A stretch of 14,492 nt of DNA from Candidatus Sungbacteria bacterium RIFCSPLOWO2_01_FULL_47_10 (GCA_001820675.1 MHQO01000024.1:8457-22948); one strand, 5' to 3'; positions 1-8,315 are shown, counted from the stretch's first letter. Notes: generated by a model not told the origin, from the sequence alone. A program made the numbers and translations.

Positions 1-2
1 TT

Positions 3-67
3 CCGTGTCCGAAAAAAATTTCCCCCATGCCGCACGGACACTAAAACGGTTTTTGTGCGGTAGGGGG
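3..67. other. Non-coding leader with two competing hairpins
   Basis: Positions 1-211 hold no gene that I can support. Two inverted repeats compete here. CCCCC (22-26) plus CCGCAC (30-35) can pair with GTGCGG (55-60) plus GGGGG (63-67). Alternatively GTGTCCG (5-11) can pair with CGGACAC (35-41), which takes a base of the first stem and encloses its 5' arm. On the minus strand the large stem is followed by a T-rich run (12-20), so it could end a leftward transcript, but no leftward gene is seen to its right. It could also be the leader of the aminotransferase. A TTGACT at 139-144 has no convincing -10 partner. Confidence 0.35.
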
Positions 68-211
68 CTTTAGTCTGGCTGATGTGCTCTGGATGAAATA
101 TATATGGATTTTCGGGCATGGCAAATATTGGGCGGATGTTGACTTTTTCGGCAATTTTATGGTACGGATTGGGTACGTTCTCTGAAAAATTACAAAAAAA
201 AGAGGATAAAA

Positions 212-1594
212 ATGGGAATTAAGCCATTTTCACTGATGGATGATGAGCTGTTTTTGGAGTATTACCACCAGATTGTGGCTCCGACAACCATGGACCGGAA
301 ACTTGAGCTCGTTTTTGAACGGGCGTCGGGAACCCGGTTGTGGGATTCGCGGGGTAAGGAATATCTTGAGTTCGGCGCGAGTGTTGGCGTGACCGGTGTC
401 GGCCAACTGCATCCGAAGATTGTAGAAATGGCCGCAAAAATGCTTGAAAAAATCGGTTTCATTGAAGGAACCGGATTTGCGTACCGCGTGCCGGTAACCG
501 TTGCGGGAAAGCCCTACGAAGTTTCAAATGCTGCGCTTGCCGATACGATTCTTCCGCTCATGTTTCCCGGAAGAGCGCTTCGCGACCTGCGTTTTCTCCC
601 GGAAATTACTGGCGGAACCGCCATTAATGCTTCAGTAAAACTCTGTATGAAAGCGAATACGGGACGGCGTTATTTCCTTCCGTTTGAACGCGCTTTTCAT
701 GGAAGGCACGGATATAGCAACGAGCTTACAAACTCCAAAGAAATTCAGAAAAAGGGATATGTTTTTTCCGGCACGGTTCAGAATCAGGTCCCGTTTCCGG
801 ATTCTTACGAAAGCATGAAAAGGGCTTTTGAGTTGTTTCACCGTATTCCCATGGGAGATGTTAATGCCTTTGTTTTAGAGTATTTGCAGGGAGAAGGAGG
901 GTTTCGCTGGCCGAATGTACAGTGTATGGATAAACTTCTTAAGTCTTTGCGGTCCCATGGAATTTTTATTGTGCCCGATGAGATCCAGTCAGGTTTGGGA
1001 AGAACCGGCAAATGGTTCGCTCATCAGCATGGAAACGTTGCGCCCGATGTGGTCGTTGTTTCCAAGACATTCGGAGGCGGCATTTGCCCTGTTGCCGGTA
1101 TTGGGTACGATCGGGCGATGTTTGATTACAAAGACGATTCCATTCTTGAAACAGGGTGGCACTCGGGGACGTGGCCGGGGTATCCTTTTGGAACTGCGCT
1201 TGCGATCATGTTCCTTGATATCATGGAAGAGGAACATCTGGTTGAAAATGCGGAAAAAATGGGAAAGAATCTTACAGAAATTCTTCAAAAATACTGCATT
1301 CACAAATATGATTCGCGGGCGGACGACCTTGTTGACTACTGCGTCCGAACCGGTTACGGCCTGATGCAGGGCCTTGAATTTCGAAAATATAACGGAGAGC
1401 CACACCCTGAATGGCGCAATGTTGTTTTGAAAAATCTGCGGGAAGCAGACCCAATCGGCATTCTTGCGTCCGGCGCGGGACATGAAAAAATTAATCCGGT
1501 CATTCGTTTTGAGCCAAGTCTTACGGTTACTAAAGAAGACATTGATTGCCTTGATAACGCTCTTTCGCAAGCGTTATACAAAAACAAACCCTAA
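212..1594 (+). CDS. Class III PLP-dependent aminotransferase
   Basis: A PLP enzyme of fold type I, class III (the family of acetylornithine, ornithine, GABA and similar omega-aminotransferases), 460 residues, the usual length. Visible family features are an N-terminal cofactor-binding region with TGGTAINA (133-140), AFHGRHGY (161-168, aromatic/His stacking on PLP), the PLP-contacting Asp256 in VPDEIQSGLGRTG, and the Schiff-base lysine Lys285 in VVSKTFGGG. The start is supported by an AGAGGA ribosome-binding site at 201-206, 5 nt before the ATG. The gene stands alone, with a terminator directly after it. The amino donor and acceptor cannot be read from the sequence. The C-terminal half has YGLMQGLEF and RFEPSLTVT, matching the class III small domain. 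Neighbours give no pathway clue: there are no other amino-acid biosynthesis genes here. Confidence 0.93.
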   Translation: MGIKPFSLMDDELFLEYYHQIVAPTTMDRKLELVFERASGTRLWDSRGKEYLEFGASVGVTGVGQLHPKIVEMAAKMLEKIGFIEGTGFAYRVPVTVAGKPYEVSNAALADTILPLMFPGRALRDLRFLPEITGGTAINASVKLCMKANTGRRYFLPFERAFHGRHGYSNELTNSKEIQKKGYVFSGTVQNQVPFPDSYESMKRAFELFHRIPMGDVNAFVLEYLQGEGGFRWPNVQCMDKLLKSLRSHGIFIVPDEIQSGLGRTGKWFAHQHGNVAPDVVVVSKTFGGGICPVAGIGYDRAMFDYKDDSILETGWHSGTWPGYPFGTALAIMFLDIMEEEHLVENAEKMGKNLTEILQKYCIHKYDSRADDLVDYCVRTGYGLMQGLEFRKYNGEPHPEWRNVVLKNLREADPIGILASGAGHEKINPVIRFEPSLTVTKEDIDCLDNALSQALYKNKP

Positions 1595-1620
1595 CCATAT
1601 TTTATCATATAATTCATGCG

Positions 1621-1650
1621 CGCAGTCTTAATTGAGACTGCGTTTTTTTT
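1621..1650 (+). terminator. Rho-independent terminator after the aminotransferase
   Basis: A perfect 8-bp stem, CGCAGTCT (1621-1628) with AGACTGCG (1635-1642), has a 6-nt loop and is followed by eight T residues (1643-1650). It lies 26 nt after the aminotransferase stop and separates that gene from recG. Confidence 0.92.
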
Positions 1651-1660
1651 ATGTTAGCGT
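1632..1660 (+). promoter_or_regulatory. Possible recG promoter overlapping the terminator (leaderless start)
   Basis: TTGAGA (1632-1637, 5 of 6 to the -35 consensus) is followed after 17 nt by TAGCGT (1655-1660, which keeps TA---T). The recG ATG is 6 nt after the -10, so transcription would start at or next to the start codon. There is no Shine-Dalgarno sequence before this ATG. The -10 is weak, so the call rests mainly on spacing and on the same geometry seen at 6577-6604. Confidence 0.35.
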
Positions 1661-1666
1661 TAAACC

Positions 1667-3931
1667 ATGTCTCTTGATGGCCCAATTGAAAACGCCACGA
1701 GGATCACACCCGTTAAAAAGCGGGCGCTCTATAAGCTTGGCTTGAGAACGGTGCGGGATATGCTGTATTATTTTCCATTTCGTTACGTCGACTTTGCATG
1801 CGCAAAAAAAATTACCGATCTCGTTGCCGGAGAGCTTGCTTCCGTAATAGGAGAATTGACTCATGTCGATGCGGAAAAAACATGGAAGAAAAAGATGAAT
1901 CTTGCCGAGGGTACCGTTCGCGACGATACCGGCGCGATTTCCGTTGTTTGGTTCAACCAGCCATATATTGCGCGCGTGCTCAAGCCGGGAACCCATATCA
2001 TGGTTTCCGGAAGGGTTTCGATACGAAGAGGGGAAAAATATTTTGCGAATCCGAAATGGGAAATTATTAATAATCCACAACCTTCTGTTTACAACATGCG
2101 GCAGTCGACGCTCGTGCCGGTATATTCGGAGACATACGGAGTTTCGTCGGAGTGGATTCGGTGGCAAATAAAAAAAGTATTGAACGAAATCCGCGACATT
2201 CCCGAATTGATTCCACCCGACATTTTAAAAAAATACCATTTGCCGGGAATACGGCAGGCAATCAGGGCCGCGCATTCTCCGAAAAACCTTGCAGAAGCGG
2301 AAGTCGCAAAAAAAAGGTTTTCGTTCGAAGAAATTTTTTTCATACAGCTCGATCGTCAAAAAGAAAAGAAAAAAAACAAAGAAAACCGCGGGGCGGCGAT
2401 TCGGCCCGACGAATCGCTCGTCCGAGAATTCAAAACGTCACTTCCGTTTTCACTTACATCCGCTCAGGAGCGGGTTTTGCAAAATATTTTCGAGGATTTT
2501 GAAAAGCCGTATCCGATGTCGCGTCTTCTTGAGGGGGATGTCGGGTCCGGCAAGACCGTTATTGCGGCTTTTGCCGCGCTTGCCGCGGTTAAAAGCGGGT
2601 ACCAGGCGGCACTCATGGCGCCGACAGAAATCTTGGCCCGCCAGCATTTTGAAGAGTTCATGCGGCGACTCAAGGGGTTTCGCATCTCCGTCGCGCTTCT
2701 TACTTCGGCTGAATCAAAAAAATTTCCCTCAAAAATCTCGTTCCAAAAGACCGCGGATATTTCGAAAAACCAGCTTTTGAAATATGTCGCATCCGGCGAT
2801 ATACAGATTCTCATCGGAACCCACGCGCTTATTCAAGACAGGGTGCGGTTTAAAAAACTCGGATTTGTCGTTATTGACGAACAGCACCGTTTCGGAACAG
2901 AACAGCGTGCGCGACTTGCAAAAAAGAAAAAGGAAATCGAGAGCCATCGCGATTCGCTGAAACTTTTGAAAAAATCCCAGATCGGATATATGACTGCCGC
3001 TCCGCACCTCTTATCCATGACCGCAACCCCGATTCCGCGGACGCTGGCCCTTACCGTTCATGGCGACCTCGACCTTTCCGTGCTTGACGAGATGCCTCCT
3101 GGCAGAAAAAAAATTATCACCCATGTCGTATCCCCGAAAGATAGAGAAAAAACATATGAATTTATCCGCAGCGAAATAGAAAAAGGGAGACAGACATTTG
3201 TTGTTTGTCCGCGGATAGAACCAACAACCAACCCCTCGACGCGGCTCGGGGTGAGCAACCAACCCCTCGACGCGGCTCGGGGTGAGCAATCGACAACCAA
3301 TAGTTCCAATTTTACTGATAGGCGGCAACGGCTGAAGTTGAGCGAAATGAAGGCCGTAAAAGAAGAGTTTAAAAAATTAAATGAGCATGTGTTTCCGGAA
3401 TTCAATATTGCGATGCTTCATGGGAAACTAAAACCCAAAGAAAAAGAACATATAATGAACGATTTTAAGTCTGGAAATATCCGCATACTCGTCTCAACGT
3501 CCGTCATCGAAGTCGGCGTAGATGTTCCGAATGCCACAATCATGATGATCGAGGGGGGTGAACGATTCGGACTTGCCCAGCTCCACCAGTTTCGAGGAAG
3601 AGTCGGAAGAGGAGAACATCAATCATACTGTTTTGTTTTTACTGACAAAACAACGGCAAAAATTCAGGACCGGTTAAAAGCGCTACAAGAGTCGAAAAAC
3701 GGTTTTGAACTTGCGGAATACGATCTGATGTTTCGGGGGCCCGGCGAGCTTTCGGGAAAGAACCAGTGGGGCATGACGGATACGGGAATGGATGCGTTAA
3801 AAAACATTAAAATGGTCGAGGCCGCGCGCGCTGAAGCCGAACGCATGATCGGAGAAGACCCCGAATTAAAAAAGTACCCGCTTCTGAAAAAACGGGTTGA
3901 GGAACTATCTCAGAAAATTCATTTTGAATAA
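1667..3931 (+). CDS. recG: ATP-dependent DNA helicase RecG
   Basis: RecG remodels stalled replication forks and branched DNA in the cytoplasm, using ATP. The protein is 754 residues, longer than the roughly 690 usual in the family. Seen in order: an N-terminal wedge/OB region with VSGRVSIRRGEKYF (113-126), Walker A GDVGSGKT (290-297), the diagnostic DEQHRFG box (404-410), SMTATPIPRTLALTVHGDLD (motif III region, 450-469), STSVIEVGVDVPNA, QFRGRVGRGEH (motif VI), and the C-terminal FRGPGELSGKNQWG hook. Two insertions explain the extra length: a Lys-rich stretch around residues 419-437, and residues about 519-549, which are encoded by a tandem palindromic repeat plus a Ser/Thr/Asn-rich tail and replace the short linker after FVVCPRIE. 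The reading frame stays intact. No ribosome-binding site is seen before the ATG. Confidence 0.97.
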   Translation: MSLDGPIENATRITPVKKRALYKLGLRTVRDMLYYFPFRYVDFACAKKITDLVAGELASVIGELTHVDAEKTWKKKMNLAEGTVRDDTGAISVVWFNQPYIARVLKPGTHIMVSGRVSIRRGEKYFANPKWEIINNPQPSVYNMRQSTLVPVYSETYGVSSEWIRWQIKKVLNEIRDIPELIPPDILKKYHLPGIRQAIRAAHSPKNLAEAEVAKKRFSFEEIFFIQLDRQKEKKKNKENRGAAIRPDESLVREFKTSLPFSLTSAQERVLQNIFEDFEKPYPMSRLLEGDVGSGKTVIAAFAALAAVKSGYQAALMAPTEILARQHFEEFMRRLKGFRISVALLTSAESKKFPSKISFQKTADISKNQLLKYVASGDIQILIGTHALIQDRVRFKKLGFVVIDEQHRFGTEQRARLAKKKKEIESHRDSLKLLKKSQIGYMTAAPHLLSMTATPIPRTLALTVHGDLDLSVLDEMPPGRKKIITHVVSPKDREKTYEFIRSEIEKGRQTFVVCPRIEPTTNPSTRLGVSNQPLDAARGEQSTTNSSNFTDRRQRLKLSEMKAVKEEFKKLNEHVFPEFNIAMLHGKLKPKEKEHIMNDFKSGNIRILVSTSVIEVGVDVPNATIMMIEGGERFGLAQLHQFRGRVGRGEHQSYCFVFTDKTTAKIQDRLKALQESKNGFELAEYDLMFRGPGELSGKNQWGMTDTGMDALKNIKMVEAARAEAERMIGEDPELKKYPLLKKRVEELSQKIHFE
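3226..3287 (+). repeat. Two tandem copies of a 31-bp palindromic repeat inside recG
   Basis: The unit, with core CCCCTCGACGCGGCTCGGGG, occurs at 3226-3256 and again identically at 3257-3287. The core is an imperfect palindrome with CCCC/GGGG ends. It resembles the dispersed REP-like palindromes of many bacteria whose translation reads HPELVEG; here the minus strand reads AHPEPRRGV. The period of 31 is not a multiple of three, so the two copies are read in different frames (NPSTRLGVSNQ, then PLDAARGEQ), yet neither introduces a stop and the helicase frame is restored afterwards. Confidence 0.85.
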
Positions 3932-3935
3932 CAAC

Positions 3936-4208
3936 TCATTCAAATTCAGTAGCAGTAATTTTAACGAGCTTCGGCTTCCCAATAAGAATTCTGGTTTCAT
4001 TCCGTAAATCCTTTTGCGCCGTTAACCGCGAAACTGCGCCGGCATAAGCGACAAACGCTTGTTTGTTGTTTTTTACATCTAATCGAACTCTGTGTTCTGT
4101 CGGCAACCCTCTCAAATCAGGCAGGTATGTTCCATCAATGAGAGCGTTTTTACCGGGCAGCGTGTAGTAAACCAAAAAGTATTCAGTCGCGGTCTTTGAA
4201 GCTCGCAT
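3936..4208 (-). CDS. Small hypothetical protein, 90 residues
   Basis: I do not recognise this protein. It reads MRASKTATEYFLVYYTLP at the N-terminus, has alternating hydrophobic and charged stretches that suggest beta strands (HRVRLDVKNN, KPKLVKITATEFE), and no signal peptide, membrane segment or cysteine. It ends 4 nt past the recG stop, convergent with it. A GGGG-rich Shine-Dalgarno-like stretch lies about 12 nt before the ATG, rather far. An alternative is that translation begins at an ATG at 4294 overlapping the dsbA-like stop (ATGA) and that the two reading frames belong to one gene separated by a -1 shift near 4209-4216. Being last in the leftward glycosyltransferase/dsbA-like run fits an accessory role, but no function can be given. 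Confidence 0.5.
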   Translation of the reverse strand: MRASKTATEYFLVYYTLPGKNALIDGTYLPDLRGLPTEHRVRLDVKNNKQAFVAYAGAVSRLTAQKDLRNETRILIGKPKLVKITATEFE

Positions 4209-4290
4209 TTCTTTTTCGTGTCCCCTTGTTTAAATATGGTTTCAACAATCACGCATGTAGCGTAGCACACCGACGATTTTTCTTCAAGCA

Positions 4291-5004
4291 TCATTCAGGC
4301 AGAAGGATTTCAACAACTTGGCGAATAGTCTCATACGGTTGGGCACCCGAAAGGCCCATTTTTTTATTATTTGGGGCGATGATGACCATGTAGGGAGTGC
4401 CGGAGCCGCCGGAGGAGACGGCGTCCTGAAGATCTTTTTCGATATGATCGGCAAATTTTCCTGAAGCAAGGCATTCTTCAAACACCTCGCGATCAAGTCC
4501 GACATATCCGGCGATTCGCGGCAATTCGGCGGTATCAAGAAGATCATTTGACGGCGTTATTTCAAAAAGGCGATCAAGGTATTTCCAAAATTTTTCGTTG
4601 CCCCCGAGTTCTCCTGCGCATTCAAGGGCCGCCGCTTCGCGGCGCGCTTTCCGGTGAATGGCATCGAGCGGAAAGTGGCGATACACCCAAGCGACCCTGC
4701 CGTTATATTCTTCAAAAATCTGTTTGAGGGACGGATGAAGGCGCCTGCAAAACGGGCATTCTGGATCGGAAAATTCAATAATAACTATGGAAGCATCCGC
4801 ACTGCCGCGGATATGATCGCTCCCGGTCACCGGTTGTACGTTTTCCGCAAGAGACGATCCCAAAGACCCGACCGGAAGCGACGGCGGCTTATAGTATTTT
4901 TTTATCATAGCGCCGGCATAAAAGACGGCTCCGGCAAGAAGTATAATCGAGAGGACAACAAGACCGGGAATAATATATTGTGAATAATCTTTTTTATTTT
5001 CCAT
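4291..5004 (-). CDS. Membrane-anchored DsbA-family thiol:disulfide oxidoreductase
   Basis: A thioredoxin-fold protein of the DsbA/DSBA-like family (237 residues) that would form or shuffle disulfides outside the cytoplasmic membrane. One hydrophobic segment at residues 11-34 follows a short charged N-terminus, giving an N-in anchor with the catalytic domain outside. The active site is CPFC (Cys83, Cys86) in SDPECPFCRRLHP, and the cis-proline loop is GTPYMVI (Thr203-Pro204). A helical insertion between them contains two further cysteines (129 and 178). The start is well supported: AGGAAA lies inside the last codons of the upstream glycosyltransferase gene, and the ATG is 3 nt after that stop, so the two are translationally coupled. 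The stop overlaps a downstream ATG (ATGA). Confidence 0.9.
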   Translation of the reverse strand: MENKKDYSQYIIPGLVVLSIILLAGAVFYAGAMIKKYYKPPSLPVGSLGSSLAENVQPVTGSDHIRGSADASIVIIEFSDPECPFCRRLHPSLKQIFEEYNGRVAWVYRHFPLDAIHRKARREAAALECAGELGGNEKFWKYLDRLFEITPSNDLLDTAELPRIAGYVGLDREVFEECLASGKFADHIEKDLQDAVSSGGSGTPYMVIIAPNNKKMGLSGAQPYETIRQVVEILLPE

Positions 5005-5007
5005 ATT

Positions 5008-6570
5008 TTATTTCCTAAATTTCGGCGTTACCCAGAATCCCATATACTTTCCGAACATGAGGCGGCTTTGGGCGTCCAATCCCGGGATTGCGCCGAATAT
5101 AACAATAGTAAGCGGAACGAGAATCCACTGGAGAACCATCCAAAAATATTTTCTTACGGAGTGCCCAGACGGACGCGGCGGAAGAAGCATTGTTGATATG
5201 ATTGCGGACGTAACGAGCCCAAACATTGCAAGGGTCATGATGATCCTCGTTACCGAAGGGAGGTTATGTGCAAGCACGGAGGAACCGAATTCTTTTCCGC
5301 CGATCATTGGAGGAAGCCAGCCGAGAAGAAAAATCAAAAACGGATTTGTTGCCCACGCCCAAAACCCTTCAAGCTGGTTGAATGCAAAAAACATTTTTTT
5401 TCTCAAAGAAATTTTTTTGTTTTTTACAAAACCGAACAGAAGGTACGGGATATTTTCCACGCCCCACCCCCATCGTCTTTGCTGGCGGTAGACATTTATC
5501 GCTGTTTTTAAAAAAGTGGGCGCAATGTTCGCATCCATCGATATCGGGTAAAAGAGCGGTACGGTCCGATAGTCTCCGTCATACCACAAAAGCGCCTGCC
5601 AGAATATGCGGGAATCTTCCGACACGATGTTTGTGTGCCAATAATTCATATCAACAAGGGCGGCCATGCTTACGGAGTGAGACGAAAAAGTCGCAAGCCG
5701 TTCGGGCCGCGCCTGCTGCATCATCTGCCAGAAGGTTCCGGATGAGGCGACAACGCGGGAAAATGCGGGCGCCTCCCATATGTTGTTGTTATACACGGGG
5801 ATGGGCTGGAAAGAAGAACGGAGCGGGCGATCTGCCGTGAGATAGTGATAGGTAAGACATGAAAAATATGCGGGGTAGACGCGCGAATCAACATCAAACG
5901 ACGAAACGAGTATCTCGTGATACGGTATTCCGAGCGGGTCGATAACTTCTTTTTTTGCATTTTTTACCGCCCATGTCTCGTTTGATCCCTTTCCGGGAAG
6001 TTCGCCTCCAATTGAACCGGGATGGATACTTATGAGAAAGGCGAAGAAATTATTTTCAAATTCTTCCTTGAGTTTTTTCGCAACGCGTAACGCCTCGTCA
6101 CCCGCTCGTTCTTCAACCCCCAAAACCAGGATGAAATTTTTTTGTCCGGCACTATCGCTCTTCGCAATTGCCGCGATGGAATCCCGCAGGACATCGATCG
6201 GTTCTTTGAAAAAAGGAAGAATGACCAGGTGGCGGATGTCCGACCAGTGCCGGACGCGTACCTGAAAATCTTCGGCCGGTAGCATCTCAAGTTTTTTTAT
6301 CCAATTTTCGCGCATTCTCCGTTTCATCTCTTTGTGCGTTGCGCGAAGATGTATCGACAAAAAGCCGGTTTTAATAAGCCAATATATATCAAATGCGATA
6401 ATGAATATACTTGCCGCAACCGGGAGAAATCGCGCAAGCGCAATGGTGCCAAGAATCGTTGTCCACGCAATGAATCCCGGAAGAATTTCAAAAAAACGGT
6501 AGAGCGCCCGATCATGTGGCCCGGCGATATCGGATGCCCGCCCCGCTTTGATGTAGTGGTTCCCTTCCAT
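5008..6570 (-). CDS. Membrane GT2 glycosyltransferase, cellulose-synthase-like
   Basis: A 520-residue integral membrane family 2 glycosyltransferase. Two hydrophobic segments near the N-terminus (about 33-72) precede a large cytoplasmic GT-A domain. About three more follow (about 409-424, 441-464 and 475-497), the usual processive layout. Catalytic signatures are visible: DVDSR (226-230, the metal/sugar-nucleotide DxD), SEDSR (317-321, the base-carrying ED), and RQQRRW (362-367, the QxxRW-type acceptor motif). It would polymerise or transfer sugars onto a surface glycan; donor and product cannot be read. It is the first gene of a leftward unit with the dsbA-like gene. No Shine-Dalgarno is seen. 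A strong promoter ends 6 nt before the ATG, and no other start codon lies before residue 82, so a leaderless message is likely. Confidence 0.88.
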   Translation of the reverse strand: MEGNHYIKAGRASDIAGPHDRALYRFFEILPGFIAWTTILGTIALARFLPVAASIFIIAFDIYWLIKTGFLSIHLRATHKEMKRRMRENWIKKLEMLPAEDFQVRVRHWSDIRHLVILPFFKEPIDVLRDSIAAIAKSDSAGQKNFILVLGVEERAGDEALRVAKKLKEEFENNFFAFLISIHPGSIGGELPGKGSNETWAVKNAKKEVIDPLGIPYHEILVSSFDVDSRVYPAYFSCLTYHYLTADRPLRSSFQPIPVYNNNIWEAPAFSRVVASSGTFWQMMQQARPERLATFSSHSVSMAALVDMNYWHTNIVSEDSRIFWQALLWYDGDYRTVPLFYPISMDANIAPTFLKTAINVYRQQRRWGWGVENIPYLLFGFVKNKKISLRKKMFFAFNQLEGFWAWATNPFLIFLLGWLPPMIGGKEFGSSVLAHNLPSVTRIIMTLAMFGLVTSAIISTMLLPPRPSGHSVRKYFWMVLQWILVPLTIVIFGAIPGLDAQSRLMFGKYMGFWVTPKFRK

Positions 6571-6576
6571 AGCTCA

Positions 6577-6604
6577 ATAGTATCATACTTTTTGAGATGG
6601 ACAA
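6577..6604 (-). promoter_or_regulatory. Extended -10 promoter giving a leaderless glycosyltransferase message
   Basis: Read on the minus strand: TTGTCC (6604-6599), a 16-nt spacer, then TACTAT (6582-6577) preceded by TGA, which makes an extended -10 (TGnTAnnnT). The gene's ATG begins at 6570, 6 nt after the -10, so the expected transcription start falls on or beside the start codon. Confidence 0.65.
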
Positions 6605-6640
6605 CGGACATATCAATATGCGGAACGGTTCGCATAAAAT

Positions 6641-6671
6641 AAAAAACCGCACGGCTATGAATACCGTACGG
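6641..6671 (-). terminator. Rho-independent terminator of the PafA-type gene
   Basis: On the minus strand CCGTACGG (6671-6664) pairs with CCGTGCGG (6654-6647; one G-T wobble) across a 9-nt loop and is followed by six T residues. The 5' arm lies inside the last codons of the PafA-type gene and the loop contains its stop codon. Confidence 0.85.
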
Positions 6672-8307
6672 CGTCGAGTTTGCTTTTCAGGTCCGCGGTC
6701 ATTTCACACCACGGGTCGTCATTTTTAAACAGGGTATCACTATCCTGCTCGCGCTGTCGAAACCGGCATATGGACCAATCAATCCCTATACTGAAGACGG
6801 GCTCAATTCGGTTTATTGTTTCAGCAAACTCAATGAATGCTCCCCTCCATCGGCCTCTGCCTTCGGGGGGATACCACCACGCAGTTTCGATGTCGGCATC
6901 GGTAAAAAATTCGTTCGCGAGAAACGGCAGTCTGGTTGAAAATTTTTTTCGCTCCTCGCGGCAAAGAGAGGTGTTCTGGAATTTCGCATACACGCTTTCG
7001 CGCCGGAGCACGCGGTGATACATCAGGTCAAGTGATTTTAGCCGATCGAACGGAATCTCAAGGAATTTTTTTCTCTCCGAAGAAGATCTGTCATGTGCGG
7101 GTTTTTTGAATGAAAGACCGGTTTCCTGGATAATGGTATCGAAAAGACAAAGCTTGGCGAAATTATCAAGAAACGGGGCAAGGAGGGCTATGTCGGACCG
7201 CTCGATTGCGTCGAGAACCGCCTGCCAAAACGCGATAGCGTTGCGGATTTCCTGGGTTGCTTCGCGCCGTTCTTCCACAAGATAGTAGCGTTGAACGAGG
7301 TCAAGATAAAATCGTTGGAGAGAAACTGCCGTGTGGAGCTTCGGTCCCATGAAGAAGGGGGTTGAAAACGTGGTGTCTTTGCAGATATCCCGGAGGAGCG
7401 TGATTGGGTTGTTCGGCGGCGAAAAATCCAATCCTTCGAGAAACATTTCATCTTCGACAAGATCAAGCACCAGCGATGTTGCGGCAAGTTTCAGCCACTG
7501 CGCCCAGGGCGACATGTTTGCGTCTCCGATGATGATATGAAGCCGTCGAAGAAGATCGCCTGCGGCATGCGGCTCATCCCGCGTGTTGATAAGTGGGCGG
7601 TTTGAGGTTGTTCCGCTCGACATGGTTAGCTGCATGACCAGCGGGCGCTGGGCAAGACAGAGTGAGGGACCTGTTTTGTTATTTGTGATGAGCCATCCGG
7701 AACCTCCGTACAATTGCCGTGTGATGAAAAACGGTATCATGACTTTTTCGATTTTCGCAAGCTCGATCCGGGAAGGAATCGAATAGTTTTCGTGGAAACC
7801 CCACGAGACATAATCGGGCGTAGTCGGGAGAGTCTCAAGCGTCATGTTGTTGCGAAAGATTCTGACGGGAAAATATTTTTTGTTCAGTTTCTCGGCGAAT
7901 GCGTCCCGGTATGCGTCAAATGCGGGATCGGAGAGATATTCGCGCGCAAGATCCTGATTGCGCATGCACGCGTTGAGAAACTCTTCCGCCTGTTCCATCA
8001 TGTATTGCCCCGCGCGTTCATATATCACGGCCGTTCGGGCGCTTTGACATTCGGGTGTTGCGTATTCCGGATGGAAGCCGGTGTCGATATATACCCTGCC
8101 GCCGTTATAGAGAAAACCGGTGTAGTTTGGACGCGCAAGCGATGGGCGTGGAAATGTTTCAAGAAAAATATGGAAATTGCTGATATATGTCGGGGCCGCT
8201 TTCGGGTCCAAAAACATATTCTGCATTCCGGAAAAAAGCGCATATTCGGTTTCGGTTCCTATGATTCGAGGTTTTATATCTTTTCGGTCCGACGGCGGCT
8301 TGGCCAT
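6655..8307 (-). CDS. pafA: PafA-type Pup/UBact ligase homologue
   Basis: A member of the Pup ligase/depupylase family (glutamine-synthetase-like carboxylate-amine ligase fold), here 550 residues against about 450-480 usual for PafA. PafA uses ATP to join the C-terminal Glu of the small modifier Pup to a lysine of a target protein. Visible: the ATP/metal motif GTETEY (17-22), NGGRVYIDTGFHPEYATPE (68-86) with the catalytic Asp75, GFHENYS (170-176), and NTRDEPHA (241-248) followed by RRLHIIIGDANMS. Three residues separate Asp75 from HPEY, as in PafA; Dop has two. The C-terminal PPEGRGRWRG and IDW segment also matches the PafA C-domain. I chose the ATG at 8307 because GGGGTG precedes it; a TTG at 8331 is the alternative. 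No proteasome subunit gene is nearby. Confidence 0.83.
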   Translation of the reverse strand: MAKPPSDRKDIKPRIIGTETEYALFSGMQNMFLDPKAAPTYISNFHIFLETFPRPSLARPNYTGFLYNGGRVYIDTGFHPEYATPECQSARTAVIYERAGQYMMEQAEEFLNACMRNQDLAREYLSDPAFDAYRDAFAEKLNKKYFPVRIFRNNMTLETLPTTPDYVSWGFHENYSIPSRIELAKIEKVMIPFFITRQLYGGSGWLITNNKTGPSLCLAQRPLVMQLTMSSGTTSNRPLINTRDEPHAAGDLLRRLHIIIGDANMSPWAQWLKLAATSLVLDLVEDEMFLEGLDFSPPNNPITLLRDICKDTTFSTPFFMGPKLHTAVSLQRFYLDLVQRYYLVEERREATQEIRNAIAFWQAVLDAIERSDIALLAPFLDNFAKLCLFDTIIQETGLSFKKPAHDRSSSERKKFLEIPFDRLKSLDLMYHRVLRRESVYAKFQNTSLCREERKKFSTRLPFLANEFFTDADIETAWWYPPEGRGRWRGAFIEFAETINRIEPVFSIGIDWSICRFRQREQDSDTLFKNDDPWCEMTADLKSKLDAVRYS

Positions 8308-8315
8308 GCTGAATA

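Noticed and set aside
3925-3955. TTGAAT/ATTCAA inverted repeat between recG and the convergent small gene, considered as a bidirectional terminator.
   Set aside because: The stem is six A/T-rich pairs with no T run on either side.
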